Assembly (NCBI GenBank): GCA_902801765.1
Contig: CADCJO010000023.1
Coordinates: forward strand, 1 to 51,023
Direction of reading: 5' to 3'
Length of the DNA stretch: 51,023 nucleotides
Origin: an uncultured Eubacteriales bacterium
GTDB taxonomy: Bacteria; Bacillota; Clostridia; Christensenellales; Aristaeellaceae
The position numbers were made by a program, and so were the translations under genes. Each line of letters opens with the position of its first letter. Positions within the stretch are counted from its first letter, which is position 1. This document shows, piece after piece, positions 1-8,643 of this stretch. The notes under the pieces are model-generated. The model saw only the letters and a list, made by a program, of their open reading frames with translations. It was not told where the DNA came from and searched no databases.

Positions 1-215
1 GATTATTCCCTGGCTTTCCCCGGATGCTTTGCATCCGGGTTGGCGGCTTCGCCGCCGGGCCAGAAGCGCAACGGCGTCAAGCCAGACTTCCACGTTCCTC
101 CAAGCATCAGCGGGAACCAGGCTGATTTTCCAATCCAAGCCATACCCGCTATTGAGGTCCAGGAGATGAAATCTCCTGGTGCAGGTGCATGAGGGCCACA
201 CAAGCCCTCGCCCCG
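1..215 (-). repeat. Family 2 composite hairpin-array repeat, copy a (cut by window edge)
   Basis: Non-coding. Read on the minus strand it is a row of short hairpins: GAGGGC/GCCCTC (191-209), CCAGGAGAT/ATCTCCTGG (159-179), GGCGGC/GCCGCC (42-56) and CCCGGATGC/GCATCCGGG (19-39). The same sequence in the same order occurs on the plus strand at 23661-24032; in 138 bases aligned by hand there are 22 mismatches. The differences show no codon-position bias (about 4, 9 and 6 single changes at positions 1, 2 and 3 of the longest open frame), so the open frames through it look spurious. Its head would lie near 215-260, where similarity fades. Confidence 0.75.
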
Positions 216-262
216 TAGTGTATTAAAGCGCCCATTCAGTCATCGTGTATACAGTTATGTTC

Positions 263-295
263 AAAAAAGAGCCGCTTTTCTTCGCGGCTCTTTTT
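263..295 (-). terminator. Rho-independent terminator after the CHAP gene
   Basis: Stem AGAGCCGC/GCGGCTCT (268-275 with 284-291), 8-base loop, with a T run beyond the stem on both strands, so it can work in either direction. It lies just past the stop of the minus-strand CHAP gene. Confidence 0.85.
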
Positions 296-300
296 GATGT

Positions 301-1287
301 TTAATACCAGGTTCTGCAGAATTCAGTCACATACCAGGTGTCCTGGTGGGGCTCATACTGAATATCCGGCTCCCGGGGAACACTGTCCGGCGCGGGAGAC
401 ATATTCAGATTAGCCTTGAGGTCCGGCTTGGCTTTGTTCGCGGGGGAGTTGGAATCATAAACATAAGTGAAACGTTTGATGCGGTTGGACAGATTGCCTT
501 CCACAGTGGAAATCAGGAATTTGCCGCCGCCCAGATCCTCCACCGCCGTCACGATGCCCACATGCACAAAGGCGTAGGCGGATACCCGGCTGCCGCTGCT
601 GCTCTTGCTGTCACGGCGGCCGTAGATCACCAGATAACCGGGGCGCGGATCGTCCTGGGTCACCCGGTCCATGTTGGAAAAGCCGGTATCCAGCTTGGGT
701 ACGGCGGCTTCCCGCACGCCGTGGGGATCGCCGTTGCCCAGGGGTTTTAATTTCTTGTAGGTGTCCGAGGGCTCCAGCGGCACGCCCGCGGTGTCCATGC
801 AGTAGTTGGCGAAGGCGCCGCACCAGCCGCAGTCATAGCCCCACCACACGCAATACTTGTTGCCCTTGGCGGGCTTGTTGTTATTGCTGCGGGGCAGAGC
901 GCTGCCCAGGTTTTCCTGCCATTCCTGAATGCCGATGTCGATAGCTTTGCGGATGAGGGCGGGCACGGAATCGTCGATTTCATTCGCTTCCTGGACGGGC
1001 TGCGCCAAAGCGCTCTCCCCCGCGGTCACTTCCACTTCCATCTGGAATTCCTCGCCGTCCGGACTGACCAGAGAAAGCACGGTAAAGCCTTCCTCATACG
1101 CGGTGACAACGTTTCCTTCGGCGGATGCCACGTCCGGGTCTTCGCTATCCCAGTACCCTTTGAAGGGCAGCTTAAAACGCATACTGTCGCCGGGAGCAAG
1201 GGTCAATTGCTCAGGCAGCGGGCTGTCCGCCAGCGCGGAAACGGGCAGCATGGCCAACAGCAGCAGCATACAGATGAACCGTTTCAT
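301..1287 (-). CDS. Secreted CHAP/NlpC-type amidase or peptidase with N-terminal Ig-like domain
   Basis: Probable extracellular cell-wall hydrolase, 328 aa. A signal peptide (MKRFICMLLLLAMLPVSALA) is followed by a Big_2-like segment (about residues 22-90) and a CHAP-type cysteine peptidase domain: GWCGAFANYC puts the catalytic Cys at about 156, FVHVGIV the His at about 242, and STVEGN resembles the third polar position. Start chosen at 1287 because AAGGTG lies 9 bases upstream; the ATG at 1296 would directly touch that site and the one at 1326 lacks one. It follows msrA closely on the same strand and ends at the terminator at 263-295, so it is the last gene of the msrC-msrA operon. The peptide bond cut is not known; amidase and endopeptidase are both possible. 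Confidence 0.8.
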   Translation of the reverse strand: MKRFICMLLLLAMLPVSALADSPLPEQLTLAPGDSMRFKLPFKGYWDSEDPDVASAEGNVVTAYEEGFTVLSLVSPDGEEFQMEVEVTAGESALAQPVQEANEIDDSVPALIRKAIDIGIQEWQENLGSALPRSNNNKPAKGNKYCVWWGYDCGWCGAFANYCMDTAGVPLEPSDTYKKLKPLGNGDPHGVREAAVPKLDTGFSNMDRVTQDDPRPGYLVIYGRRDSKSSSGSRVSAYAFVHVGIVTAVEDLGGGKFLISTVEGNLSNRIKRFTYVYDSNSPANKAKPDLKANLNMSPAPDSVPREPDIQYEPHQDTWYVTEFCRTWY

Positions 1288-1318
1288 CGTTTTCATCACC
1301 TTTTCTGTTTTGTGTGCT

Positions 1319-1789
1319 TCAGTCAAAATGGATATGGCAGTAGCCGTCCGGATGCTTTTCCAGATATTTCTGGTGATACTCCTCGGCGGAATAGAAGTTT
1401 TCCAACGCCTTGTTTTCTACCGCCAGGGGCTTGTCATACTGCTTCGACAGTTCGTTCAGGGCTTCGGTGATGACCGGCGCGTCTTCTTCGTTCACATAAT
1501 AAATCCCGGTGCGGTACTGAATGCCGAAGTCCTCGCCCTGGTGGTTCACCGCCGTGGGGTCAATCACCTGGAAATACCGGCGCAGCAGTTCCCTCAGCGG
1601 CAGCACGGCGGGGTCATACACCACCCGCACGGTTTCCGCGTGGCCCGCATGATGCTTCACCTGTTCATAGGTGGGGTTTTCCGTGGGACCGTTGGCGTAG
1701 CCGACCTCGGTTTCCTGCACGCCGTCCATCAGGTCAAAATACTTTTGGCAGCCCCAAAAGCAGCCGCCCGCCAGATACATGGTTTTCAT
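1319..1789 (-). CDS. msrA: Peptide methionine-(S)-S-oxide reductase MsrA
   Basis: Reduces methionine-S-sulfoxide in proteins, a cytoplasmic oxidative-damage repair step. 156 aa, usual length. The hallmark GGCFWG lies at residues 8-13 with the nucleophile Cys10; GYANG and the conserved YHQKYLEKHP segment near the C-terminus fit MsrA. The start overlaps the upstream msrC stop by four bases (ATGA), so the two are translationally coupled. No MsrB domain is fused and none is nearby; the partner here is the free-methionine-R-sulfoxide reductase. Family assignment is firm. Confidence 0.97.
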   Translation of the reverse strand: MKTMYLAGGCFWGCQKYFDLMDGVQETEVGYANGPTENPTYEQVKHHAGHAETVRVVYDPAVLPLRELLRRYFQVIDPTAVNHQGEDFGIQYRTGIYYVNEEDAPVITEALNELSKQYDKPLAVENKALENFYSAEEYHQKYLEKHPDGYCHIHFD

Positions 1790-2247
1790 GCTTCCAATCC
1801 TTTCATGGCCCGTTCGATTTCGTGGGCAAACGCTTCCAGGCCCTGCCTGTCCGCTTCCGAAAAGCGGTTCGGGGTGGGACTGTCGATGTCCAACACCGCC
1901 TTAACTTCGCCTGCCGCATCCCGCAAAGGAATCACGATTTCCGCGTTGGAGGCGCTGTCGCAGGCGATATGGCCGGGGAACGCGTGCACATCCGGCACCA
2001 GCATCGTCTTGTTTTCCCGCCATGCCGCGCCGCACACGCCCTTGTCCCGGGGAATATGAATGCAGGCGGTTTTGCCCTGGAACGGCCCCAGCGTCAGCGC
2101 GCCGTCCCGGACGATATAGAAACCCGCCCAGTTAATGTCCGGCAGGGTTTCCCACAGCAGCGCCGAAGCGTTCGCCATCAGCGCCACATACCAGCCCTCC
2201 GCCTCCGCTAAGGAACGGGCCTGGGCGCACAGCATGCCGTAATCCAC
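1786..2247 (-). CDS. msrC: Free methionine-(R)-sulfoxide reductase (GAF-domain fRMsr)
   Basis: Reduces free L-methionine-R-sulfoxide. 153 aa, a single GAF domain. All three cysteines of the family are present: Cys62 (GKTAC), Cys72 (GVCG) and Cys96 (PGHIACD), with DVHAFPGHIACDS intact. Start is a GTG at 2247 with GGAGGTG 7 bases upstream; the ATG at 2235 has no such site. First gene of the operon, preceded by a good sigma-A promoter (2274-2302), and overlapping msrA by four bases. Together MsrC and MsrA cover free R- and peptide S-sulfoxides. Confidence 0.95.
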   Translation of the reverse strand: MDYGMLCAQARSLAEAEGWYVALMANASALLWETLPDINWAGFYIVRDGALTLGPFQGKTACIHIPRDKGVCGAAWRENKTMLVPDVHAFPGHIACDSASNAEIVIPLRDAAGEVKAVLDIDSPTPNRFSEADRQGLEAFAHEIERAMKGLEA

Positions 2248-2273
2248 CGCGCCTCACCTCCGTTTTCCGGTAT

Positions 2274-2302
2274 AGTATATCACAACATCGGCAGATTATC
2301 AA
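2274..2302 (-). promoter_or_regulatory. Sigma-A-type promoter of msrC-msrA-CHAP
   Basis: Minus strand: -35 TTGATA (2302-2297), 17-base spacer, -10 TATACT (2279-2274). Transcription would begin near 2267, just ahead of the msrC ribosome binding site. Confidence 0.75.
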
Positions 2303-2367
2303 TTTCCGCTGACAGGTTCGCTGGAATAATTTACATGCCTTTGCTGTCAGATGGCGGATTTTCTTTC

Positions 2368-2396
2368 TTGTGGTTCTTTCCTGCCTGTGTTACAAT
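2368..2396 (+). promoter_or_regulatory. Sigma-A-type promoter of rarA
   Basis: Plus strand: -35 TTGTGG (2368-2373), 17-base spacer, -10 TACAAT (2391-2396). It stands back to back with the msrC promoter in the 199-base gap between the divergent genes; nothing else was seen in that gap. Confidence 0.65.
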
Positions 2397-2446
2397 AGCA
2401 TCGTTATTTCATATGCAGCCATCATGAACGGCCAAAGGATGATGAT

Positions 2447-3772
2447 ATGAAGGATCAGGTATCATTATTGGAACAGCCCGTGGCCCAGCCCCTGGCCGCG
2501 CGGCTGCGGCCCCAGACGCTGGACGAGATCGTGGGACAGAAGCATTTATTGGGGCCGGGACGCATCCTGCGCCGCATCATTGAGCAGGACGCGGTGACCT
2601 CCATGATTTTCTGGGGCCCGCCGGGCGTGGGCAAAACCACGCTGGCCAACGTGATCGCCCGGCAGACCCAGGCGAAATTCATTGAGTTTTCCGCCGTCAC
2701 CAGCGGCATCAAGGAGATCCGCGAGGTGATGCAGGAGGCCGACCGCAACCGCGTCTACGGCGACAAGACCATCGTGTTCGTGGACGAAATCCACCGCTTC
2801 AACAAGGCCCAGCAGGACGCTTTCCTGCCCTTCGTGGAAAAGGGCAGCATCATCCTCATCGGCGCTACGACGGAGAATCCCTCCTTTGAGGTCAACGGCG
2901 CACTGCTTTCCCGGTGCAAGGTGTTCGTGCTGAAAGGATTAACGGAGGATGATATTCTTTCTTTATTGAAACGCGCGCTTTCCGACCAGCGTGGCTTTGG
3001 CTATCAGAAGATCGAAACGAACGACGATACGCTGCGCCTCATCGCCGCTTTCGCCAACGGCGACGCGCGGATGGCGCTGTCCACCCTGGAGATGGCGGTG
3101 CTGAACGGTGACGAGGAAAACGGCGTCACCCGGGTGACCCGTGAAACCGTGGAGCAGTGCACCGCGCGGAAGTCTTTATTATACGACAAGAACGGCGAGG
3201 AGCACTACAACCTGATTTCCGCCCTGCACAAATCCATGCGCAATTCCGATCCCGACGCGGCGGTGTACTGGCTGGCGCGGATGCTGGAAGCGGGTGAGGA
3301 CCCCATTTACGTTGCCCGCCGGGTGACCCGCTTCGCCAGCGAAGACGTGGGCCTGGCTGACCCCCGGGCGCTGGAATTGGCGGTGGCGGCTTACCAGGCG
3401 TGCCACCTGATCGGGATGCCGGAATGCACTGTGCACCTGACCCAGGCGGTGATTTACCTGAGCCTCGCCCCCAAGAGCAACGCCATGGAGGTGGCTTACA
3501 ACACGGCCAAGGAAGACGCCCTCAAGCAACTGGACGAGCCCGTCCCCCTCCACATCCGCAACGGCGTCACCGGCCTCATGCGGGATTTGGGCTACGGCAA
3601 GGGCTATCAGTACGCTCACGACCTGAAAGACAAAATCGCCGACATGCGCTGCCTGCCCGATTCGCTGATCGGCCGGGAATACTACCAGCCCACCGACCAG
3701 GGCCTGGAATATAAATTCCGCGACCGGCTGGAGCAGATCAAGGCATGGCGGAGGGAACACGAAAAGAAATAG
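2447..3772 (+). CDS. rarA: Replication-associated recombination ATPase RarA (MgsA)
   Basis: AAA+ ATPase acting at stalled replication forks, related to clamp loaders and RuvB. 441 aa, normal length. Walker [10 protein letters not shown] at residues 57-65, Walker B VFVDEIH at 109-115, then [11 protein letters not shown] (sensor 1 region) and LLSRC (arginine-finger region). The C-terminal half has the helical oligomerisation region typical of RarA ([12 protein letters not shown], with GREYYQPT at the end). Start ATG follows AAAGGA. An ArsC/Spx-like gene begins 13 bases after the stop and is probably co-transcribed. Confidence 0.96.
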   Translation: MKDQVSLLEQPVAQPLAARLRPQTLDEIVGQKHLLGPGRILRRIIEQDAVTSMIFWGPPGVGKTTLANVIARQTQAKFIEFSAVTSGIKEIREVMQEADRNRVYGDKTIVFVDEIHRFNKAQQDAFLPFVEKGSIILIGATTENPSFEVNGALLSRCKVFVLKGLTEDDILSLLKRALSDQRGFGYQKIETNDDTLRLIAAFANGDARMALSTLEMAVLNGDEENGVTRVTRETVEQCTARKSLLYDKNGEEHYNLISALHKSMRNSDPDAAVYWLARMLEAGEDPIYVARRVTRFASEDVGLADPRALELAVAAYQACHLIGMPECTVHLTQAVIYLSLAPKSNAMEVAYNTAKEDALKQLDEPVPLHIRNGVTGLMRDLGYGKGYQYAHDLKDKIADMRCLPDSLIGREYYQPTDQGLEYKFRDRLEQIKAWRREHEKK

Positions 3773-3784
3773 GAGGAATGCGCA

Positions 3785-4144
3785 ATGAAGCCCGTATTCA
3801 TCTGCTACGCCAAATGCACCACCTGCCAGAAAGCTCGGAAGTGGCTGGACGAAAACCAGATTGCCTATGACGAGCGCCCCATTAAGGAGCAGAACCCCAC
3901 CGCCGACGAACTGCGCCTTTGGCAGCGGCAAAGCGGCCTGCCCCTGCGCAAGTTCTTCAATACCAGCGGGATGCTCTATCGGGAACTCAACCTGAAAGAC
4001 AAGCTGCCCGCCATGACCGATGAGGAAATGCTTTCCCTTCTGGCCACCGACGGAATGCTGGTCAAGCGTCCCCTGCTGGTGACAGATAAGGCCGTCGTGC
4101 CCGGCTTCAAGGCCGACGCCTGGGAAGCGGCGTTGAACCAATAA
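3785..4144 (+). CDS. ArsC/Spx-family thioredoxin-fold protein
   Basis: Small cytoplasmic thioredoxin-fold protein, 119 aa. A redox-type CTTC motif lies at residues 11-14, followed by the family segments PIKEQNPTADEL, FFNTSGMLYRE and LVKRPLLVTD. This matches the arsenate-reductase-like family that includes Spx/MgsR and YffB; which biochemical role it has cannot be told. The Spx-specific RNA polymerase contact is not evident, so reductase or redox-sensor are both open. AGGAGG stands 8 bases before the ATG, and it sits 13 bases after rarA. No arsenic-resistance genes are nearby. Confidence 0.88.
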   Translation: MKPVFICYAKCTTCQKARKWLDENQIAYDERPIKEQNPTADELRLWQRQSGLPLRKFFNTSGMLYRELNLKDKLPAMTDEEMLSLLATDGMLVKRPLLVTDKAVVPGFKADAWEAALNQ

Positions 4145-4221
4145 GCGTACAGGGAGCTTTGAGTTATTGCTTCACCCAATTGTTTCCTCTGGCTTGGCAG
4201 GGCAACGGATGAGAAAATGTC

Positions 4222-4956
4222 TTACTTTTTTGCATTCCGCCGTTTATAAATTTCAGAAACGATCAAAACAATGCCAACGATGACCCCGACGGTGAACAAG
4301 AGCGTTCCCAGTGTCATTCTGCCATGGGAAGAAATCATGCTCATCATGGTCATGAACAGGGCCAGGTCAATTCCGGCCAGAATCACCCAAGGTTCTCTGT
4401 CCCCAATGAGTTTTTTCATCGGCCGCGCTTTGACGGCAAAGGGAAGGCCCACCCCCGCCAGGCCAAAAAGCGAAGCGCTGGCAGCGATCCAGAACCAATG
4501 CCCATGGCCGTGAATACACACTACCGCCAGAAGCAGCATCAGGCTGGCCGTGAAGGCGCAGAGCGTCCAAAAGTACTTGTCTTCCTGCACCATAATGGGA
4601 ACAACGCTCACGGACGCAGCGACACAGAGGGCTGCCAGCACAATATCGATCCAGCCCAAAGGAGAGCCAAAGAGATACAGGCAAACCAAAATCGGAATCA
4701 GCACCGCGCCGGAAACTGCCGACCCCACCGCCGCGGTACGTTTTCTGAATTTTTTCAGCCCATACTGGATTACAGAATCCTTTTCGTTTTTCAGGTTATT
4801 TTCAAGCTCCGTTTCCTTGAGCCGCTGAAGTACAGCCCGGCATTCGGCGCAGTCCAACAAATGCCCGTTCACCAGGGAGCGGCTCTTTTCACTGCAGGCG
4901 TCATCCGCGTACAGCGGCAGCAAATCGCGAATCACATCGCATTCCATATGTTCCAT
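4222..4956 (-). CDS. Membrane anti-sigma factor with N-terminal zinc-finger
   Basis: Predicted anti-sigma factor for the adjoining ECF sigma factor, 244 aa. The N-terminal region has the zf-HC2/anti-sigma pattern (CDVIRDLLPLYADD, then HLLDCAECR, giving the His-x3-Cys-x2-Cys arrangement). From about residue 70 there are roughly six hydrophobic segments, for example VLIPILVCLYLFG and LLLAVVCIHG, so it is a polytopic membrane protein. Start chosen at ATG 4956, which overlaps the sigma stop by one base (TAATG), the usual coupling for such pairs; a second ATG is at 4947. Signal sensed unknown. Confidence 0.88.
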   Translation of the reverse strand: MEHMECDVIRDLLPLYADDACSEKSRSLVNGHLLDCAECRAVLQRLKETELENNLKNEKDSVIQYGLKKFRKRTAAVGSAVSGAVLIPILVCLYLFGSPLGWIDIVLAALCVAASVSVVPIMVQEDKYFWTLCAFTASLMLLLAVVCIHGHGHWFWIAASASLFGLAGVGLPFAVKARPMKKLIGDREPWVILAGIDLALFMTMMSMISSHGRMTLGTLLFTVGVIVGIVLIVSEIYKRRNAKK

Positions 4957-5441
4957 TATGTTTCTTCCATCCTTTCCTGTAACTTGAGCCGCGCCCGGTG
5001 ATATGTGACCCGTGCCCAATTCTCCGTTTTCCCGAAGATCAGCCCGACTTCCCGAAAGCTCAATTCTCCGAAGATACGCAATTCAAACACTTCTCTGTAC
5101 GGTTCTTCCAGCGCGTGAAGCGCCATATGGATACGGAACGACGCGTCACGATCCACAGCGGCCTGCTCAACGCCTTTTCTGGCATCCGGCAATTCCTCTG
5201 GGATCGGCGCGGTTTTTCCCTGCCGCCGCCTTTCATCCAGAAACAGATTTTTCGCGATGGCGCAAAGCCAAGTCGTTTCGTCCGCCTCTCCACGGAAACT
5301 TGCCTTCTTGGAAAAAGCGCGGAAAAAAGTTTCCTGGGTGATTTCCTCCGCCTGAGAGCGATCTTTGGCGAGCGTCATCGCATAAGAAAAAACGCGCATA
5401 TAATAAGCTTCATAGAGCTTCCCGTTTCGATCCTGGATCAC
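4956..5441 (-). CDS. ECF-type RNA polymerase sigma factor
   Basis: Extracytoplasmic-function sigma-70 factor, 161 aa. Region 2 includes YYMRVFSYAMTL and AEEITQETFFRAF (residues about 14-44); region 4 includes the helix-turn-helix with LSFREVGLIFGKTENWARV (about 126-146). Start is a GTG at 5441 with AAGGAGG 7 bases upstream; an overlapping ATG at 5443 is out of frame. Coupled to its anti-sigma gene. The regulon cannot be read from here; autoregulation is plausible (see 5472-5500). Confidence 0.94.
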   Translation of the reverse strand: MIQDRNGKLYEAYYMRVFSYAMTLAKDRSQAEEITQETFFRAFSKKASFRGEADETTWLCAIAKNLFLDERRRQGKTAPIPEELPDARKGVEQAAVDRDASFRIHMALHALEEPYREVFELRIFGELSFREVGLIFGKTENWARVTYHRARLKLQERMEET

Positions 5442-5471
5442 ATTCTCACCTCCTTCCTGCGCTCTCGTCAG

Positions 5472-5500
5472 TTAGACTGAGAAACCGTATATTCGTTACA
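5472..5500 (-). promoter_or_regulatory. Candidate ECF-type autoregulatory promoter
   Basis: Minus strand TGTAAC (5500-5495), 17-base spacer, GTCTAA (5477-5472), ahead of the sigma gene. TGTAAC resembles -35 elements of some ECF sigma factors; the -10 is less convincing. Offered as a weak candidate only. Confidence 0.3.
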
Positions 5501-5550
5501 AAAGAAATGCAAAAAAGTGAATGCACAATTCTTCCCGCATAGTATGAACG

Positions 5551-5583
5551 AAAAACAGGCCGTGAAATCACAGCCTGTTTTTT
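5551..5583. terminator. Bidirectional terminator at the end of the ribosomal operon
   Basis: Inverted repeat with arms ACAGGC and GCCTGT plus an inner GTGA/TCAC, and runs of A before and T after on the plus strand, hence U runs on both strands. It follows the stop of rplQ by 17 bases in the minus direction. Confidence 0.85.
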
Positions 5584-5600
5584 ACAAGGAAAAGGTGAGC

Positions 5601-6113
5601 TTACACCAATTCGATAATCACCATTTCGGCAGCGTCGCCGCGGCGGGGGCCCAGCTTATAGATGCGGGTATAGCCGCCGGCGCAGCCCTTTTCCGCGTTG
5701 CGGGCGCGGTACTTGGGGCCGTATTCACGGAACAGCTTTTCCACCACGGGATGCTTGTTGTCCTTGGTGCGTTCCTTGTATTCAGCCTTGCTTTCGTCGT
5801 CCTTCTTGGCTTCCTGAATATCATACAGATAAGCCATCATCAGGCGGCGGGCATGCAGCTTGGAAGGCAGGTCGTTGGTGAAGGTCTGCTTCACGATCTG
5901 CTTCTTGTCGTTATAGAATTCCTTCTCCACATCCACAGTTTTGTCATATTCGCGGATGGCGAGGGTGATCATTTTATCCACGATGCTGCGCACTTCCTTG
6001 GCCTTGGCCTCGGTGGTTTCGATGCGGCCGTACCACAGAAGATTGGTGGTCAGGTTCCGCAGCATCGCCTTGCGCTGGCTCGCAGTACGGCCCAGCTTGC
6101 GCTCTGTTGCCAT
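5601..6113 (-). CDS. rplQ: 50S ribosomal protein bL17, long form
   Basis: Last gene of the ribosomal cluster. The N-terminus ([16 protein letters not shown], then [11 protein letters not shown]) and C-terminus ([19 protein letters not shown]) are typical bL17. At 170 aa it is longer than the usual 115-130: an extra Lys/Glu-rich stretch occupies about residues 62-120 (around [15 protein letters not shown] and [17 protein letters not shown]). Such inserts are known in some Clostridia. AGGAGG lies 8 bases before the ATG. Confidence 0.97.
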   Translation of the reverse strand: MATERKLGRTASQRKAMLRNLTTNLLWYGRIETTEAKAKEVRSIVDKMITLAIREYDKTVDVEKEFYNDKKQIVKQTFTNDLPSKLHARRLMMAYLYDIQEAKKDDESKAEYKERTKDNKHPVVEKLFREYGPKYRARNAEKGCAGGYTRIYKLGPRRGDAAEMVIIELV

Positions 6114-6128
6114 GGGGGTTTCCTCCTA

Positions 6129-7076
6129 TCACTCTTCGGTCGGGCGCAGACCCAGGCCCAGCGCCTGCAGCTTCTGCTCGACTTCTTCCAGACTCTTTTT
6201 GCCCAGGTTGCGCACCTTCATCATGTCCTCCTGGTTCCGCTGAACCAGCTCGGCCACAGTGTTGATCCCGGCGCGCTTGAGGCAATTGTATGCGCGGACG
6301 GAGAGATCGAGGTCTTCGATCGTCATCTCCATCACTTTCTCCATCTTGTCGTCCTCGGGCTCAGAGGTGCTGATGGGCATCGTCTGATCGGTCAGGCCGA
6401 CGAAGAGGGAGAGCTGTTCGGTCAGGATATGGGCGGAAATGGCGATGGCTTCATCGGGAGCCACGGAGCCGTCCGTCCACACTTCCAACGTCAATTTATC
6501 GTAGTCCGTGATCTGGCCCACGCGGGTGTCTTCCACCACGTAGTTGACCTTGCGGATGGGGGTGTAGATGGAATCGATGGGAATGACGCCGATGGGCATC
6601 TGGGCCGTCTTGTTCTTGTCGGAACTCACATAGCCCCTCCCCCGGTCCAAGCTCAGCCACATATGCAGCTTCGCGCCGTCGCCCAGCGTGGCGATATGCA
6701 GATCGGGGTTCACAATTTCCACTTCATCATCCACCCGTATGTCCGCCGCGGTCAATTCGCAGGGACCCTGGGCGCTGATCTCCACCATCTTGACCTGGTC
6801 CGTGTAAAGCTTCAGGGCCAGCTCTTTCAGGTTCAGGATCAGCTCGGTCACGTCTTCCTTCACACCCGGAACGGTGGAAAACTCGTGCTGCACGCCGTCG
6901 ATGCTCACGCTGGTCACGGCGGCGCCGGGCAGGGAATTGATCAGCACCCGTCTCAGCGCGTTGCCCAGCGTGTGGCCGAAGCCGCGCTCAAGCGGCTCGA
7001 TCACGAATTTGCCGTAGGTGTTGTTGGCCGCCATCTCGATACAATCGATATGCGCTTTTTCGATTTCGATAATCAC
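6129..7076 (-). CDS. rpoA: DNA-directed RNA polymerase alpha subunit
   Basis: Alpha subunit of RNA polymerase, 315 aa. The N-terminal domain has the dimer/assembly segments [20 protein letters not shown] and [14 protein letters not shown]; the C-terminal domain (from about 250) has [19 protein letters not shown] and [13 protein letters not shown], the helix-hairpin-helix that contacts DNA and activators. Start chosen at GTG 7076, 10 bases after AGGAGG; the upstream TTG at 7085 is only one base from that site. It sits between rpsD and rplQ as in other bacteria. Confidence 0.98.
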   Translation of the reverse strand: MIIEIEKAHIDCIEMAANNTYGKFVIEPLERGFGHTLGNALRRVLINSLPGAAVTSVSIDGVQHEFSTVPGVKEDVTELILNLKELALKLYTDQVKMVEISAQGPCELTAADIRVDDEVEIVNPDLHIATLGDGAKLHMWLSLDRGRGYVSSDKNKTAQMPIGVIPIDSIYTPIRKVNYVVEDTRVGQITDYDKLTLEVWTDGSVAPDEAIAISAHILTEQLSLFVGLTDQTMPISTSEPEDDKMEKVMEMTIEDLDLSVRAYNCLKRAGINTVAELVQRNQEDMMKVRNLGKKSLEEVEQKLQALGLGLRPTEE

Positions 7077-7137
7077 TGAGTCCAACCCTCCTATTCGATA
7101 CGGTCGTTGTGGACTGCATCATACGGTCAGAACAGGA

Positions 7138-7734
7138 TCAGCGGCTATAGAATTCAACGATCATGTTCTCCTGCACTTCGTAGTCGATGTCAGCGCGGGT
7201 GGGCAGCTCGTTCACGGTGCCGGTCAGGTTCTGGGCATCGAAGGTGAGCCACTTGGGGGTCAGCACGGTGGTGCCTTCCCGCAGCGCCTTGAACATTTCC
7301 ATCTGAGTGGAGCGTTCACGCAGGGTGATCACGTCGCCCTTCTTCACCTGGTAAGAAGGAATATCCACCTTCTGTCCGTTCACGCGGATGTGGCCGTGGC
7401 CCACGATCTGCCGCGCCATGCGGCGGGTCTTGGCCAGGCCCAGGCGGTACACCACGTTGTCCAGCCGGAGTTCCAGCAGGGACAGCATGTTTTCACCGGT
7501 AACGCCCTTCATGTTGGAGGCCTTGTCGAAGTAATGACGGAACTGCTTTTCCAGCACGCCATAGATGAACTTGACCTTCTGCTTTTCTTTCAGCTGGCCG
7601 CCGTATTCAGAAACCTTCTTGCGGCGGTTGCCACCGGGATTGCGGGTGGACTTTTTCTTCGCATAGCCCATGGTAGCCGGAGTAATGTCAAGAGCACGGC
7701 ATTTCCGGGCAATAGGCTGCTTATTGTTAGCCAT
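7138..7734 (-). CDS. rpsD: 30S ribosomal protein uS4
   Basis: Primary 16S rRNA-binding protein, 198 aa. The S4 RNA-binding domain is clear (LELRLDNVVYRLGLAKTRRM, then ARQIVGHGHIRVNG). The N-terminal part carries only one cysteine (ARKCRAL), so the zinc-binding version of S4 is not present. In many bacteria S4 represses the alpha operon by binding a leader; here a 323-base structured spacer stands upstream of rpsM (8644-8966). AAGGAGG lies 9 bases before the ATG. Confidence 0.97.
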   Translation of the reverse strand: MANNKQPIARKCRALDITPATMGYAKKKSTRNPGGNRRKKVSEYGGQLKEKQKVKFIYGVLEKQFRHYFDKASNMKGVTGENMLSLLELRLDNVVYRLGLAKTRRMARQIVGHGHIRVNGQKVDIPSYQVKKGDVITLRERSTQMEMFKALREGTTVLTPKWLTFDAQNLTGTVNELPTRADIDYEVQENMIVEFYSR

Positions 7735-7753
7735 TCTTGTCTTCCTCCTTCAA

Positions 7754-8155
7754 TTACACGCGGCGGCGCTTGGGCGGACGGCAGCCATTGTGAGGAATGG
7801 GCGTCACGTCCTTGATCATGGTCACGTCCAGACCGGCGGTCTGCAGGGCGCGGATCGCGGCTTCACGGCCGGAGCCGGGGCCTTTCACCAGCACGTCCAC
7901 AGACTTGAGGCCGAACTCGGCGCTGGCCTTGGCGGCCGTTTCGGCGGCCATCTGAGCGGCGAAGGGGGTGGACTTCTTGTTGCCGCGGAAACCCATGCCG
8001 CCGGCGGAAGCCCAGGACAGGGCGTTGCCCTGCACGTCAGTGATGGTGACGATGGTATTATTGAAGGAAGAACGGATGTGCGCCACGCCGCGCTCCACGA
8101 GCTTCTTTTCACGGCGCTTGCGCGATACCTTCTTCAGCGCTTTCTTAGGAGCCAT
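7754..8155 (-). CDS. rpsK: 30S ribosomal protein uS11
   Basis: Platform protein of the small subunit, 133 aa, standard length. Recognised by [34 protein letters not shown] and the basic C-terminus ([15 protein letters not shown]). It has a short lysine/arginine-rich N-terminal tail. Lies between rpsM and rpsD as expected, with a GGAGGG ribosome binding site; the 116-base spacer toward rpsM holds small hairpins. Confidence 0.98.
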   Translation of the reverse strand: MAPKKALKKVSRKRREKKLVERGVAHIRSSFNNTIVTITDVQGNALSWASAGGMGFRGNKKSTPFAAQMAAETAAKASAEFGLKSVDVLVKGPGSGREAAIRALQTAGLDVTMIKDVTPIPHNGCRPPKRRRV

Positions 8156-8246
8156 TCTATATCCCTCCGAACCCCTTTCGGGGCGTCCTTTTGGATGTTT
8201 GTTGCGTCAGGCGGAATGAATCATATATTCGTTCAGCCGCCGTCTT

Positions 8247-8269
8247 TTCGCTGATGGATGATCAGCGAA
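8247..8269 (-). other. Hairpin between rpsM and rpsK
   Basis: Perfect 9-bp stem TTCGCTGAT/ATCAGCGAA with a 5-base loop, two bases past the rpsM stop. It has no U run on the minus strand, so it is more likely an mRNA processing or stability structure than a terminator. A second small hairpin (CCCC..GGGG) lies near 8172-8188. Confidence 0.5.
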
Positions 8270-8271
8270 GG

Positions 8272-8643
8272 TTAAGACTTTTTCTTGCCGCCAACAGTGC
8301 GCTTCGGGCCCTTGCGGGTACGGGCGTTCTGCTTGGTGTTCTGTCCGCGGACGGGCAGGTTGCGGCGATGGCGGACGCCGCGGTAGCAGCCGATTTCCAC
8401 CAGGCGCTTGATATTCAGGGAGACTTCGCGGCGCAGATCGCCTTCCACCTTCAGGTGATGTTCGATATATTCGCGCAGCTTGCTCACGTCGTTTTCACTC
8501 AGGTCCTTGACCCGGGTGTCGGGATTCACTTCGGTCACTTCAAGGATCTGCTTGCTCACGGTCGGGCCGATGCCGTAAATGTAAGTCAAGCCAACCTCGA
8601 CGCGCTTTTCTCGGGGCAGGTCAACACCCGCAATACGTGCCAT
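8272..8643 (-). CDS. rpsM: 30S ribosomal protein uS13
   Basis: Head protein of the small subunit contacting the P-site tRNA and the large subunit, 123 aa. [27 protein letters not shown] and the C-terminal [20 protein letters not shown] segment are diagnostic. First gene of the alpha-operon block (S13-S11-S4-RpoA-L17). GGAGGTG stands about 10 bases before the ATG, immediately after the long structured spacer 8644-8966. Confidence 0.98.
   Translation of the reverse strand: MARIAGVDLPREKRVEVGLTYIYGIGPTVSKQILEVTEVNPDTRVKDLSENDVSKLREYIEHHLKVEGDLRREVSLNIKRLVEIGCYRGVRHRRNLPVRGQNTKQNARTRKGPKRTVGGKKKS

Noticed and set aside
3-203. A 66-codon open frame on the minus strand within family 2 copy a
   Set aside because: The matching frame in copy b is broken by a stop, substitutions between the copies show no codon-position bias, and the stretch is a row of hairpins. 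Treated as a repeat, not a gene.
5517-7079. A 520-codon plus-strand open frame opposite rplQ and rpoA, and similar long frames opposite other ribosomal genes
   Set aside because: These are antisense shadows of well-recognised genes in GC-rich DNA; they are His/Gly-rich, match no family and have no ribosome binding sites.
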